This document shows positions 9,514-18,229 of a stretch of 64,000 nt of DNA, one piece after another. Numbering within the stretch: the first letter of the stretch is position 1; the number at the start of each line of letters is the position of its first letter. The notes beneath the pieces were generated by a model. It had not been told where the DNA came from, did not search any database, and worked only from the letters and a program-made list of their open reading frames with translations. A program made the position numbers and the translations under genes. The stretch comes from Sphingomonas sp. BGYR3 (GTDB taxonomy: Bacteria; Pseudomonadota; Alphaproteobacteria; Sphingomonadales; Sphingomonadaceae), in assembly GCF_025153455.1 (NCBI RefSeq), contig NZ_JANZNT010000001.1, forward strand, positions 1,488,001 to 1,552,000, written 5' to 3'.

Positions 9514-10281
9514 ATGACCGCGCCGCGCGCTGCCTTCCGGCTTTTGTCCGCCGCGTGCGGCGCGCTGGCCCTGTCGCTGATGCTTGCCGGTTGCGGCACT
9601 GCCCCGGGCAGCCCCGGCAACCGGACGGACGACGATACCGAGGATTTTCCGGCCGCGGACCGTCCCGTCGCGGCCATCGTGTCCAGTCGCTGGTCCACCG
9701 AGGAATCGCGCGACCGGTTGCGTGAGGCGGACACGGTGATGGACAAGGCGGAAATCACGCCCGGCATGACCGTGGCCGATATCGGCGCGGGCGAGGGCTA
9801 TTACACCACGCGCCTTGCCGACCGGGTCGGTGCGCGCGGCCGCGTGCTGGCCGAAGACATCATCCCGTCCATCCATTCCGCGCTGGCCGAGCGGGTGACG
9901 CGCGAACGGCTGTCCAATGTCTCGGTCCGGCTGGGCGAGGCATCCGATCCCAAGCTGCCGGAAAACAGCTTCGACCGCATTTTCATGGTCCATATGTATC
10001 ATGAGATCGAGCAGCCCTATGCCTTTCTGTGGCGGATGCGGCCCTCGCTGAAACCCGACGGGCTGGTCGTGGTGGTCGATGCCAACCGGCCGACCGAACA
10101 GCACGGCACGCCGCCTAACCTGCTACGCTGCGAATTCGCGGCGGTCGGCTATTCGCTGGTCGAAATCGAACCGATGCCCCGCGCAGGCGGCTATTTCGCA
10201 ACCTTCCGCGTCGCCGGGCCGCGCCCGGAGCCCCGCGACATCGTGCCCTGCCGCCTCCGGAAACCTGCGGCGAAGAACTAG
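9514..10281 (+). CDS. Class I SAM-dependent methyltransferase-fold lipoprotein
   Basis: A 255-residue protein with a clear lipoprotein signal (hydrophobic segment ending in LAGC, Cys27) followed by a Rossmann methyltransferase domain. The SAM-binding motif I is VADIGAGEGYYTTRLA at about 88-101, and a motif near FDRIFMVHMYHE follows. The combination is odd, because SAM is cytoplasmic whereas the signal predicts export and lipidation. It may have another role, or the signal may act as a membrane anchor. It starts 2 nt after the prfB stop, raising the idea of a link to release-factor modification, but PrmC-type hallmarks (NPPY) are missing. Substrate unknown. Confidence 0.8.
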   Translation: MTAPRAAFRLLSAACGALALSLMLAGCGTAPGSPGNRTDDDTEDFPAADRPVAAIVSSRWSTEESRDRLREADTVMDKAEITPGMTVADIGAGEGYYTTRLADRVGARGRVLAEDIIPSIHSALAERVTRERLSNVSVRLGEASDPKLPENSFDRIFMVHMYHEIEQPYAFLWRMRPSLKPDGLVVVVDANRPTEQHGTPPNLLRCEFAAVGYSLVEIEPMPRAGGYFATFRVAGPRPEPRDIVPCRLRKPAAKN

Positions 10282-10290
10282 CCCGCCGGG

Positions 10291-11193
10291 CTAGCCGCCA
10301 TGCTCATAGCCCAGCCGCCCCGTCTGCGGCACGCCATCCAGCATCACCGCCGCCGCACCGCGCTCTGCCAGCCATCCGATGCGGTGCGCCGTCAGGCCGG
10401 GCGGCACCGCCCCCTCGGCAGCGGCGAACAGCAGCGCATAATCATCGCCCCAGCGCAGCGCCTCACCCTGCAGCAGCGGGTCGGCATCGCGCAGCGCGTC
10501 GGCATAGGGAATGGCGGCACTGTCGATCCATGCGGTCACGCCGCTGGCATCGGCCATCCGCGCCGCGTCGATCAGCACCCCGTCGGAAATGTCCATCATC
10601 GCGCTGACGCACGGGGCCAGCATCCGCCCCTCGGCCAATAAAGGCACCGGGCGCAGATAGGCCTGGGCCAGATCGTCGGGGCATGGCCGCCCCCCGCTCA
10701 ACAGGGCGTGGCCCAGCATCGCCGCGCCGATCGTGCCGGTGATGTACAGCGGATCGCCCGCCCGCGCGCCCGCCCGGTCCGGCACCGGGCGATGCGTCGC
10801 CCGCCCGATCGCCGTCAGGCCATGGACCGCGGCCGAGCGCCCTGGCACCGAAATCGTATCCCCGCCCATCAGCGGCACGGAAAAGGCGCGCAGCGCCTCG
10901 CCCAGCCCCTCGACAAACCGCTCCGCCCCCGGCCCCAGCGTCGCGCCGATCAGCACGCCCAGCGGCTCCGCACCCTTGGCCGCCAGGTCGGACAGGTTGG
11001 TCGCCACCAGCTTCCAGGCGATGTCGGCAGGGTCCGCATCGGCCAGGAAATGCACGCCCGCCGCCATGGCATCATGCGTCAGGATCAGCGTCTCACCGCC
11101 CAGTTCCAGCAGCGCCGCATCGTCGCGCAGGCCGCGCGCGCCAGGGTGCAGCGGCAGGCGGCGCAGCGCGTCGATGAAATCGGATTCGGTCAT
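10291..11193 (-). CDS. thiL: Thiamine-monophosphate kinase
   Basis: ATP-dependent kinase converting thiamine phosphate to thiamine diphosphate, the last step of thiamine biosynthesis, in the cytoplasm. Family features are the N-terminal RGLRDDAALL and LTHDAMAAGVHF, the KLVATNLSDLAAKGAEP stretch, GGDTISVPG, and MMDISDGVLIDAARMA. These are the metal and nucleotide-binding motifs of the ThiL/PurM superfamily. Length (300 residues) is slightly shorter than the E. coli enzyme (325). It converges on the methyltransferase gene with a 9-nt gap and lies downstream of the flavin reductase gene on the same strand. Confidence 0.93.
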   Translation of the reverse strand: MTESDFIDALRRLPLHPGARGLRDDAALLELGGETLILTHDAMAAGVHFLADADPADIAWKLVATNLSDLAAKGAEPLGVLIGATLGPGAERFVEGLGEALRAFSVPLMGGDTISVPGRSAAVHGLTAIGRATHRPVPDRAGARAGDPLYITGTIGAAMLGHALLSGGRPCPDDLAQAYLRPVPLLAEGRMLAPCVSAMMDISDGVLIDAARMADASGVTAWIDSAAIPYADALRDADPLLQGEALRWGDDYALLFAAAEGAVPPGLTAHRIGWLAERGAAAVMLDGVPQTGRLGYEHGG

Positions 11194-11224
11194 GCCGCGC
11201 CGCTATGCCGCATTGCCCGGCCCA

Positions 11225-11809
11225 TCAATAGGGCGGATCCGCACGCTCGCGCTGGGCCTTGGCCGCTTCCATCCACCATTCGAAATCGGCCGCAAACCGG
11301 GGAAAGGCGCGTTCCAGCGCATGGCCGCCATCGCCCTGCGGCTGTGCGTCCTCATCCAGCGCCTGCCCGATCTGACCCACGGTCAGCGTGGATGGCACCA
11401 CCGCCATGCCCATCTCGCTCAGCGTCGGATGCCAGGCCGAATTGGCCCGCGCCCCGCCCAGCCGCCCGGCGGAATAGCTGGCGATAGCGGCCGGCCGCCA
11501 GAACCATTCTTCCAGAAAATGGTCGGTCAGGTTCTTCAGGCCCGGCTGTACCCCCCAGTTATATTCGCCCGTGACGAACAGGAACCCGTCCGCCGATTTC
11601 AGCATTCCGGCCAGCGTCTCCAACGCCTCCGGCGCCGTGCCGGCCGGATATTCCTTGTACATCCGGTCCAGCATCGGCAGCCCGACGGCCTGTGCATCGA
11701 CCAGTTCGACCGAGTGCGACCGGTCGCTCATCGCCCGGACCAGCCATTCGGCCAGCCGGATGCCCTGACGATCGCGGCGATAGGAACCGTAAAGGACGAG
11801 AACGCGCAT
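11225..11809 (-). CDS. NADPH-dependent FMN reductase family protein
   Basis: A flavodoxin-fold oxidoreductase of the SsuE/ArsH/chromate-reductase group. The N-terminal MRVLVLYGSYRRDRQG binds the FMN phosphate, and the FLFVTGEYNWGVQPGLKNLTD segment is the family hallmark (usually PEYN, here GEYN). I start it at the ATG at 11809, which has GGAGCAGG just upstream, giving 194 residues; a TTG further out is less likely. The electron acceptor cannot be told from sequence. It lies upstream of thiL, 31 nt away, and probably shares its transcript. Confidence 0.87.
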   Translation of the reverse strand: MRVLVLYGSYRRDRQGIRLAEWLVRAMSDRSHSVELVDAQAVGLPMLDRMYKEYPAGTAPEALETLAGMLKSADGFLFVTGEYNWGVQPGLKNLTDHFLEEWFWRPAAIASYSAGRLGGARANSAWHPTLSEMGMAVVPSTLTVGQIGQALDEDAQPQGDGGHALERAFPRFAADFEWWMEAAKAQRERADPPY

Positions 11810-11876
11810 GACCCTGCTCCGCAATGATGTGGACGGGACGCTAGCGGGCGGCGGCCATTCCCGCTAGGCAGCAGCG

Positions 11877-12251
11877 ATGATCCATCTGTTTCTCGCCATG
11901 GCGGGCGGCGCGATCGGGGCAGGGCTGCGGTACCTGACCGGACGGGCTGCCACCGCGCTGTTCGGCACCGGCCTGCCCTGGGGCACCCTGTTCGTGAACC
12001 TGTCGGGCGGCCTGTTGATGGGGATGCTCGCCGCCGCCGTGCTGCGCATCGAGGCGGGCGAGACGTGGCGGGTGTTCCTTGGCGTCGGCGTGCTGGGCGG
12101 CTTCACCACCTTTTCCGCCTTTTCGCTTGAGGTCATGACGATGCTTCAGCGCGGCGACTGGTCGCTGGCGGTCGGCTATGCCGTTGTTTCGGTGATCGGA
12201 TCGGTTGCAGCGCTCGGCCTTGGCCTCGGGCTGGTCAGGGGGCTGGCATGA
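11877..12251 (+). CDS. crcB: Fluoride ion transporter CrcB/Fluc
   Basis: Small inner-membrane channel that exports fluoride as a dual-topology dimer. The 124 residues hold four hydrophobic segments and the family signatures GLPWGTLFVNLSGG (pore asparagine) and GGFTTFSAFSLE (the Phe-box and Thr track). It opens a run of genes that overlap by 4 nt each (ATGA junctions), the next being the pseudouridine synthase. I see no fluoride riboswitch in the short upstream gap, so expression is probably constitutive. Confidence 0.95.
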   Translation: MIHLFLAMAGGAIGAGLRYLTGRAATALFGTGLPWGTLFVNLSGGLLMGMLAAAVLRIEAGETWRVFLGVGVLGGFTTFSAFSLEVMTMLQRGDWSLAVGYAVVSVIGSVAALGLGLGLVRGLA

Positions 12252-13351
12252 CGGACGAACATCAGGTCCGGCAGTTCACCGTGGCGGCGGATGACGACGG
12301 CATCCGCCTCGATCGCTGGTTCAAACGGCATCTGCCCGATGCCAGTTTCAACATCGTGTCGCGCTGGGCGCGGACCGGCCAGCTTCGCCTCGACGGCGCG
12401 CGCGCCACACCGGGCGACCGCATCGCCGCCGGACAGGTGATCCGGGTGCCCCCGGCCGAACCCGTAAAACCGGAAAAGCCCGCACGGCCCGTGCGTCAGC
12501 GCCCGCCGCTGTCGCCGGAACAGGTGGAATTTGCCCAGTCGCTGGTCATCCACCGCGATGCCGCCGCGCTGGTGCTGAACAAGCCCCCCGGCCTTGCGAC
12601 CCAGGGCGGGACCAAGACGTTCGACCATGTCGACGGCCTGCTCGACGCGCTGCAGTTCGAACAGGAAGGGCGGCCGAAACTGGTCCACCGGCTGGACAAG
12701 GACACGTCGGGCGCACTGCTGATCGCCCGTTCGGCGCGGGCGGCGGGCTATTTCGCCAAAAGCTTTTCCAGCCGCACCGCGCGCAAGGTCTATTGGGCGC
12801 TGGTCGTCGGCGTGCCCAGCATCGAGGACGGGTTCATCGACCTGCCGATCGGCAAACAGCCGGGCACGGGCGGCGAAAAAATGCATGTTGACGAGGAAAA
12901 CGGCCAGCCTGCCCGCACCCGCTATCGCATGATCGAACGGGCGGGCAACCGCGCCGCCTGGGTCGAATTGCAACCCATGACCGGGCGAACGCATCAGCTG
13001 CGCGTGCACATGGCCGCGATCGGCCATCCCATTGTCGGCGACGGCAAATATGGGGGACCGGAGGCGTTCCTGTCCGGCGGGATCAGCCGCAAGATGCACC
13101 TGCACGCACGGCGGCTGCGCATCGATCATCCCGATGGCGGCGCGCTGGACGTGACGGCCGAACTGCCCGTGCATATCGCCGAAAGCATGAAGCTGCTCGC
13201 CTTTGACCTCAGCCTTGGCGAGCGCACGATGATCGACGATGGCCCGCCCCCGCCCAGCCGCGCCGTGCTGAAGCAGCAGGCAAAGGCCCATGCCAAGCAG
13301 GTCCGCAAGGAGCGCCGCGGCGAACGGCGCAGCCGGGGCAGCCGGGGATGA
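12248..13351 (+). CDS. rluC: RluA-family 23S rRNA pseudouridine synthase (RluC-like)
   Basis: Isomerises uridines in 23S rRNA. An S4 RNA-binding domain occupies about residues 10-70 (RLDRWFKRHLP..SFNIVSRWARTGQLRLDG). The catalytic domain has the invariant aspartate in HRLDKDTSGALLIARS, and the later GRTHQLRVHMAAIGHPIVGD signature. The 367-residue protein ends in a very basic tail (KERRGERRSRGSRG) that probably helps RNA binding. It overlaps crcB by 4 nt at its start and the phosphatase gene by 4 nt at its end, so translation is likely coupled. Whether it modifies exactly the RluC sites is inferred from the S4 domain plus family similarity. Confidence 0.9.
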   Translation: MTDEHQVRQFTVAADDDGIRLDRWFKRHLPDASFNIVSRWARTGQLRLDGARATPGDRIAAGQVIRVPPAEPVKPEKPARPVRQRPPLSPEQVEFAQSLVIHRDAAALVLNKPPGLATQGGTKTFDHVDGLLDALQFEQEGRPKLVHRLDKDTSGALLIARSARAAGYFAKSFSSRTARKVYWALVVGVPSIEDGFIDLPIGKQPGTGGEKMHVDEENGQPARTRYRMIERAGNRAAWVELQPMTGRTHQLRVHMAAIGHPIVGDGKYGGPEAFLSGGISRKMHLHARRLRIDHPDGGALDVTAELPVHIAESMKLLAFDLSLGERTMIDDGPPPPSRAVLKQQAKAHAKQVRKERRGERRSRGSRG

Positions 13352-14010
13352 ACCGCCTCGCTTTGTTCGATTGCGATGGCACGCTGGTCGACAGCCAGGC
13401 GAACATCTGCCTGGCGATGGAGGCCGCGTTCGACGGCGCCGGGCTGGCCCCGCCGCCGCGCACGCAAATCCGCCGGATCGTGGGGCTCAGCCTGCCCCAG
13501 GCGATGGCCGCGCTGTTGCCGGATGCCGATGACGGTTTTCACATGGCGCTGGCCGATGCGTACAAGGCGGCCTTTTTCCGCCTGCGGTCCAGCGGCACCA
13601 TGCTGGCCGAACCGCTGTATGACGGGATTGCCGATCTGCTGGTTTCGCTTGCGGACACAGGCTGGGTGATGGGGGTTGCCACTGGCAAGTCCGATCGCGG
13701 CCTGGGCCTGATCCTTGCCCATCACCGCATCGACCATCATTTCACGACCCTGCAGACGGCGGACCGGCATCCGTCCAAACCGCATCCGTCGATGGTGGAA
13801 CAGGCGATGGCGGAATCGGGCGCATCGCCGGAAACGACGGTGATGATCGGCGACACCCATTACGACATGGCGATGGCCAGGGCCGCCGGCACGCACGCGG
13901 TCGGCGTTTCCTGGGGCTATCACGCGCCGGACGAACTGATCGCGGCGGGCGCGGCATGGGTGGCCGATGACGCGCATCAGCTTCGCGCGCTGAAGGCGGC
14001 GCTGGCATGA
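13348..14010 (+). CDS. HAD-superfamily (subfamily IA) phosphatase, phosphoglycolate phosphatase-like
   Basis: Cytoplasmic haloacid dehalogenase-type hydrolase. Motif I is LFDCDGTLVDS (nucleophile D8, acid/base D10), motif II is GVATGKS, motif III is the lysine in SKPHPSMV, and motif IV is MIGDTHYDMAMA. A cap domain of about 70 residues sits between motifs I and II, as in phosphoglycolate phosphatases. The substrate is not certain. The gene overlaps rluC (4 nt) and the following small gene (4 nt). Confidence 0.88.
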   Translation: MNRLALFDCDGTLVDSQANICLAMEAAFDGAGLAPPPRTQIRRIVGLSLPQAMAALLPDADDGFHMALADAYKAAFFRLRSSGTMLAEPLYDGIADLLVSLADTGWVMGVATGKSDRGLGLILAHHRIDHHFTTLQTADRHPSKPHPSMVEQAMAESGASPETTVMIGDTHYDMAMARAAGTHAVGVSWGYHAPDELIAAGAAWVADDAHQLRALKAALA

Positions 14011-14234
14011 ACGGCATCGACGATGCGGAACGCACCGCGCGCAACCGCTATTTCCTGATCGTGCTGGCCAACATGGCCTGCGTCGCTGGTGCGGTGTTTG
14101 GCCTGTTGCTGATCGGGCGGTCGGTGGACACCCTGCCCCGCATCCTGGGCGCCGCGATCCTGCTGACCGGGCTGTACTGCATGGCCGTGGTACCAAAGGC
14201 GCTGGCCCGCCGCTGGCGGAGCCGGGCCGAATGA
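14007..14234 (+). CDS. Small two-helix inner-membrane protein of unknown function
   Basis: A 75-residue protein that I do not recognise. It has a charged N-terminus (MNGIDDAERTARNRY), two hydrophobic segments (about 16-37 and 45-63) and a basic C-terminus (KALARRWRSRAE). It overlaps both neighbours by 4 nt, between a HAD phosphatase and the ATP12 chaperone gene, which supports that it is truly translated. Its position suggests a membrane role near F1Fo-ATPase assembly, but that is speculation. Confidence 0.75.
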   Translation: MNGIDDAERTARNRYFLIVLANMACVAGAVFGLLLIGRSVDTLPRILGAAILLTGLYCMAVVPKALARRWRSRAE

Positions 14235-14929
14235 AGCGGTTCTGGACGCGTGCCGATGCCGTTCGCGGCCCCGGCGGCTGGGGCGTGACGCTGGATCGCA
14301 GGCCAGTGAACACGCCCGGCCGCGCACCGCTGAAACTGCCCGGACAGGCGCTTGCCCATGCAGTGGCGGAGGAATGGAACGGCGTGGGCGACACCATCGA
14401 TCCGCGCGCCATGCCGCTGACCGGCCTTGCCAATGCCGCCATCGACCGGATTGCGCCCAATGCGGAACAGTTTGCCGCCGGCCTTGCCGCCTATGCCGCC
14501 AGCGACCTTGTCTGTTACCGCGCAACCGATCCCGCCGCGCTGATCGACCGGCAGGAAGAGGCATGGGATCCCCCGCTGGCCTGGGCACAGGCGCAATACG
14601 ACGTGCGGTTTCAGGTGACACAGGGCGTGATGCACGTCGATCAGCCGCCGGTGACGGTCATCCGCCTGGGCGCTGCGGTCGTGGCGATGGATGCGTTTCA
14701 CCTGGCCGCGCTGTCGCCGCTGGTCACGACGACGGGTTCGCTCGTCCTGGCGCTATGGCTGGCCGAAGGCGGGGCCGACCCCGACACCGTGTGGTCCGCC
14801 GCCATGGTGGACGAGGATTGGCAGGAGGAACGCTGGGGCAAGGATGAGCAGGCCCAACAGGCGCGCGCCGCCCGCCGCGCCGATTTCGACGCCGGCGTTC
14901 GCTTCCTTCAGCTCATCCGTTCCGAATAG
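14231..14929 (+). CDS. ATP12-family F1-ATPase assembly chaperone
   Basis: Homologue of the mitochondrial Atp12 chaperone, which protects the alpha subunit of F1-ATPase until it pairs with beta; among bacteria it is mainly alphaproteobacterial. Typical pieces are the N-terminal WGVTLDRRPVNTPGRAPL, AEEWNGVGDTIDPRAMPLTGLANAAID, and SDLVCYRA. At 232 residues it has the family's usual size. It closes the overlapping crcB-rluC-HAD-membrane-protein run and converges on gmk with a 6-nt gap. Confidence 0.92.
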   Translation: MKRFWTRADAVRGPGGWGVTLDRRPVNTPGRAPLKLPGQALAHAVAEEWNGVGDTIDPRAMPLTGLANAAIDRIAPNAEQFAAGLAAYAASDLVCYRATDPAALIDRQEEAWDPPLAWAQAQYDVRFQVTQGVMHVDQPPVTVIRLGAAVVAMDAFHLAALSPLVTTTGSLVLALWLAEGGADPDTVWSAAMVDEDWQEERWGKDEQAQQARAARRADFDAGVRFLQLIRSE

Positions 14930-14935
14930 CGCCGG

Positions 14936-15592
14936 TCAGCCGCGACCCAGCTCGCGGATAAATCCGATCAGGCCCGGCTGGCGCGACCGTTTCAGCCGTT
15001 CGGCGTGCAGGATCGTGCGCACCTGCTGGAAACAAGCATCGACATCGTCATTGACCAGCACATAGTCATAGCTGTCCCAATGGCTCGCCTCGCGGTCCGC
15101 CCGGTCCATGCGCCGGTCGATCACCTCCTGCGTGTCCGTGCCGCGCGACTCCAGCCGGCGGCGCAGCTCCTTCATCGACGGGGGCAGGATGAACACGCGC
15201 ACGACGTCGCCGCCCTTCAGCTGAAACAGCTGCTGCGCGCCCTGCCAGTCGATGTCGAACAATACATCCTTGCCCGCATCCAGCATCTGATCGATCAGCG
15301 CGCGCGGCGTGCCGTATCGATGGTCGAACACATGCGCCCATTCCAGGAACTCGTGCCGCGCGACCATCGCCTTGAACGTGTCGGTATCGATGAAATGATA
15401 GTCCCGGCCATCCACCTCGCCCTTGCGGATCGGGCGCGTGGTCGCGGACACCGACATGCGCAGGTTTTCGCCCTCCTCGGCCAGCAGCCGCCGGGCAATG
15501 GTCGATTTCCCCGCGCCCGAAGGCGAGGAGAGCACGAAAAGGACCCCGCGCCGTTGAAAGCCATGGGGATCGGGTTCGTTTCGCTCTGCCAT
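14936..15592 (-). CDS. gmk: Guanylate kinase
   Basis: Phosphorylates GMP to GDP with ATP in purine nucleotide metabolism. The P-loop SSPSGAGKST is followed by SVSATTRPIRKGEVDGRDYHF (GMP binding) and the lid region RRLESRGTDTQEVIDRRM. I place the start at ATG 15592, which leaves a short N-terminal extension before the P-loop domain; an in-frame ATG at 15613 would add seven residues but overlaps a small inverted repeat (GCCCGC/GCGGGC, 15594-15612). Neither has a strong Shine-Dalgarno sequence. Confidence 0.95.
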   Translation of the reverse strand: MAERNEPDPHGFQRRGVLFVLSSPSGAGKSTIARRLLAEEGENLRMSVSATTRPIRKGEVDGRDYHFIDTDTFKAMVARHEFLEWAHVFDHRYGTPRALIDQMLDAGKDVLFDIDWQGAQQLFQLKGGDVVRVFILPPSMKELRRRLESRGTDTQEVIDRRMDRADREASHWDSYDYVLVNDDVDACFQQVRTILHAERLKRSRQPGLIGFIRELGRG

Positions 15593-15663
15593 GCCCGCTA
15601 CTGGCGCGGGCATGGGGCGATGGTCAAGCGGCTAGTGGCCCGACAGGGTCGGGAAAACGGCGT

Positions 15664-15858
15664 TCAGCGACGGCGCGCCTTGTGCCGGTCATACATCTTC
15701 TTGGCGACATATCCGCCGCCCAGCACCAAGCCGGCGGGTCCCATGCGGCGCAGCGCCGTGGCCGCAACCCATCCGATTGCGGCGCCCTTTGCCCCGCCGG
15801 TGCCATCACGGCGATCGATTTCACGGCCGACCAGCGCGCCGATGACCCGCCCGATCAC
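15664..15858 (-). CDS. Hypothetical small protein, Gly/Ala-rich with basic tail
   Basis: A 64-residue protein starting with GTG, preceded by GGAGGTGA about 5 nt away, a very good ribosome site. It has a glycine-rich middle segment (GAAIGWVAATALRRMGPAGLVLGGG) that may insert in the membrane and a basic C-terminus (KKMYDRHKARRR). Its start overlaps the stop of the upstream 78-residue gene (GTGA), so the two are translationally coupled. Function unknown. Confidence 0.75.
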   Translation of the reverse strand: MIGRVIGALVGREIDRRDGTGGAKGAAIGWVAATALRRMGPAGLVLGGGYVAKKMYDRHKARRR

Positions 15859-16091
15859 GCCGTCACCTCCGCCGCCGGGGCAGACCGGCGGGTGCTGAAG
15901 TCAGCATAGGCCGATTTTGCCTTGCGCCACGCCAGCCAGCCGACCGTGCCGACAATCGCGACCGGAACGACGATGCGCAGCGTGTGGGCAACGACAACGC
16001 CGATGATCATGCCGTCGACGGCGCTGTCTTCGCCTTCGGATCCGTCAATGGCGCCGCCGATCGCGGCGCCCAAGATGGTGGTGAGGCTCAT
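15855..16091 (-). CDS. Hypothetical small membrane protein
   Basis: A 78-residue protein with a glycine-rich N-terminus (ILGAAIGGAIDGSEGEDSAVDG), one strong membrane segment (about 29-52) and a charged C-terminus. The ATG has GGGGAG upstream. It overlaps the next small gene by 4 nt; the pair looks like a two-component membrane unit with related Gly-rich helices. No recognised domain. Confidence 0.75.
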   Translation of the reverse strand: MSLTTILGAAIGGAIDGSEGEDSAVDGMIIGVVVAHTLRIVVPVAIVGTVGWLAWRKAKSAYADFSTRRSAPAAEVTA

Positions 16092-16167
16092 GGAAAACTC
16101 CCCTCGAAATGGTTCGGGGAAGAAACCGACGATCGCGGCACAGGTTCCCGTCGGCCGGATCCGTTAA

Positions 16168-17553
16168 TCAAACCATGGTTTCCGGGCGCACCACCCGGTC
16201 AAACGTTGCTTCGTCCACCAGCCCCAGCGCCAGCCCGGCCTCTTTCAGCGTCAGGCCCTGTTCGTGCGCGTGCTTGGCGATCTTGGCCGCATGGTCGTAC
16301 CCGATTTCCGGGGCCAGCGCCGTCACCAGCATCAGCGAGCGGTCCCGCAATTCGGCGATCCGCGCCTCATTCGCCTGCAATCCCTCCACACACCGCTCGG
16401 CAAAACTGTCCATGCCGGTCGCCAGCAGGTCGATGGACCGCAGCACCGCTGCGCCGATCATCGGCTTGAACACGTTCAATTCCAGATGCCCTTGCATCCC
16501 GCCGACGGTGATCGCGACATGATTGCCCATCACCTGCGCGGCCACCATGGTCAGCATCTCGCACTGGGTCGGGTTGACCTTGCCCGGCATGATCGAGCTG
16601 CCCGGCTCATTGGCCGGCAGGTCCAGCTCGCCCAGCCCCGATCGCGGGCCGCTGCCAAGCAGGCGGATGTCGTTGGCGATCTTGGTCAGCGCCGTCGCCA
16701 GCGTGTTCAGCGTGCCGGACAGGTGGACCAGCGGATCGTTGGACGCCAGCGCCTCGAACGCATTTTCGGCAGTGGTAAAGGGATAGCCGGTGATATCGGC
16801 AATCGCCCGGCAGACCTCGGTCGCAAAGCCCGGCGGCGCGTTGATCCCGGTGCCGACCGCGGTCCCGCCCTGCGCCAGCCGCCCGGTCCCGTGCTGGATC
16901 GCCGGTTCGATCCGGCGGCGCGCGCGATACACCTGATTGGCGTAACCGGAAAATTCCTGGCCCAGCGTCACCGGCGTCGCATCCTGCAGATGCGTGCGTC
17001 CGATCTTGACGATGCCGGCCCATGCCCGCGCCTTGGCATCCAGCGCGGCGAACAGCCGGTCGGCAGCGGGCATCAGTCGGCGCTCCGCCATCAACGTGGC
17101 GGCGATGTGCAGCGCCGTCGGAAAGCTGTCGTTCGACGACTGGCTCATGTTGACGTGATCGTTGGGGTGCACCGGCGTCTTGCCGCCGCGGGTGCCGGCC
17201 AGCATCTCGTTCGCCCGGCCGGCGATCACCTCGTTCACGTTCATGTTGGTCTGGGTGCCGCTGCCCGTCTGCCAGATGACCAGCGGAAACTGATCGTCCA
17301 GCGCGCCGGACGACACCTCTGCCGCCGCCGCCTCGATCGCGTCGGCAATTTCGGCGGACAGGCCGTGCGCCCGGTTCACCCGCGCCGCCGCCTGTTTGAC
17401 GATGGCAAGGGCATGGACGATCTCGATCGGCATCCGCTCGCGCGCGCCAAACGGGAAATTGTCGATGCTCCGCTGCGTCTGCGCACCCCAATAGGCGCTG
17501 GCGGGCACCTCGATTGCGCCGATGCTGTCGGTTTCGGTCCGGGTCTGGGTCAT
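16168..17553 (-). CDS. fumC: Class II fumarate hydratase
   Basis: Iron-independent fumarase interconverting fumarate and malate in the citric acid cycle. The N-terminal [16 protein letters not shown], the [13 protein letters not shown] stretch, SSNDSFPTA, the [17 protein letters not shown] segment, and the superfamily signature [16 protein letters not shown] are all present. The ATG at 17553 is chosen because AGGTGAAG lies just upstream and it gives 461 residues, the usual length; more distant in-frame ATGs would add an unusual N-terminus. The 119-nt gap to sspB (17554-17672) holds no gene. Confidence 0.95.
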   Translation of the reverse strand: MTQTRTETDSIGAIEVPASAYWGAQTQRSIDNFPFGARERMPIEIVHALAIVKQAAARVNRAHGLSAEIADAIEAAAAEVSSGALDDQFPLVIWQTGSGTQTNMNVNEVIAGRANEMLAGTRGGKTPVHPNDHVNMSQSSNDSFPTALHIAATLMAERRLMPAADRLFAALDAKARAWAGIVKIGRTHLQDATPVTLGQEFSGYANQVYRARRRIEPAIQHGTGRLAQGGTAVGTGINAPPGFATEVCRAIADITGYPFTTAENAFEALASNDPLVHLSGTLNTLATALTKIANDIRLLGSGPRSGLGELDLPANEPGSSIMPGKVNPTQCEMLTMVAAQVMGNHVAITVGGMQGHLELNVFKPMIGAAVLRSIDLLATGMDSFAERCVEGLQANEARIAELRDRSLMLVTALAPEIGYDHAAKIAKHAHEQGLTLKEAGLALGLVDEATFDRVVRPETMV

Positions 17554-17672
17554 GGCTTCACCTGCCGTCATGCTGAACGTGTGTCGGCATCCATCGCGCG
17601 CCCGACCCGACATTGCCAGCACGCAGCATGGCCGCTGAACCGGGTTCAGGTTGCCGCGATTTCAACCGGGGA

Positions 17673-18155
17673 TCATTTCTTGCGGCTGAAATCCACCGCG
17701 ACGACGTTGGACCCGTCCTCGACCGGCTGGGCCGATTCGCCGTCATTTTCCGCCGCGTCATGCGGGTCCGGCCCTTCCGGTCCGTCCGCGACATGGAACC
17801 GCAGCTCGAAATTGACCGCAGGATCGTGGAACCCGGTGATCGCGCTGAACGGAATGGTCAGCGTCGACGGGATCTGGTTGAAGCTCAGCCCGACCGAAAA
17901 CCGCTCGTCATCGGCGCGCAGGTCCCAAAACCGGTTCTGCAGCACGATCGTCATTTCGTCGGGAAACCGCTCGATCAGCCGCGCGGGAATGTCCACGCCC
18001 GGCGCCTGCGTCTTGAACGTGATGTAGAAATGGTGCGCGCCCGGCAGGCCGCCCATATCGGCTACTTGCCCCAGCACCCGGCCGACGACTGCGCGCAGCG
18101 CCTCCTGCACGATGTCGTCATAGGGAATCAGGCTGTCGGCCACGCTGTCACTCAT
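17673..18155 (-). CDS. sspB: SspB-family ClpXP adaptor, alphaproteobacterial type
   Basis: Adaptor that tethers ssrA-tagged substrates to ClpXP for degradation. The conserved core (YDDIVQEALRAVVGRVL, LPGAHHFYITFKTQAPGV, EMTIVLQNRFWDL, FSVGLSFNQIP, IPFSAITGFHDPAV) matches the alphaproteobacterial SspB family. A Gly/Asp/Glu-rich linker is followed by a short C-terminal VVAVDFSRKK, consistent with the ClpX-binding tail of these adaptors. It is transcribed away from the his operon. Confidence 0.9.
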   Translation of the reverse strand: MSDSVADSLIPYDDIVQEALRAVVGRVLGQVADMGGLPGAHHFYITFKTQAPGVDIPARLIERFPDEMTIVLQNRFWDLRADDERFSVGLSFNQIPSTLTIPFSAITGFHDPAVNFELRFHVADGPEGPDPHDAAENDGESAQPVEDGSNVVAVDFSRKK

Positions 18156-18229
18156 GCGCCCGTTGCTAAAGGCTCAGGCGGCGGGGTCAAGATTGCATGA
18201 CCAGCGAAGCACGCTATGTGGGGCGCATC

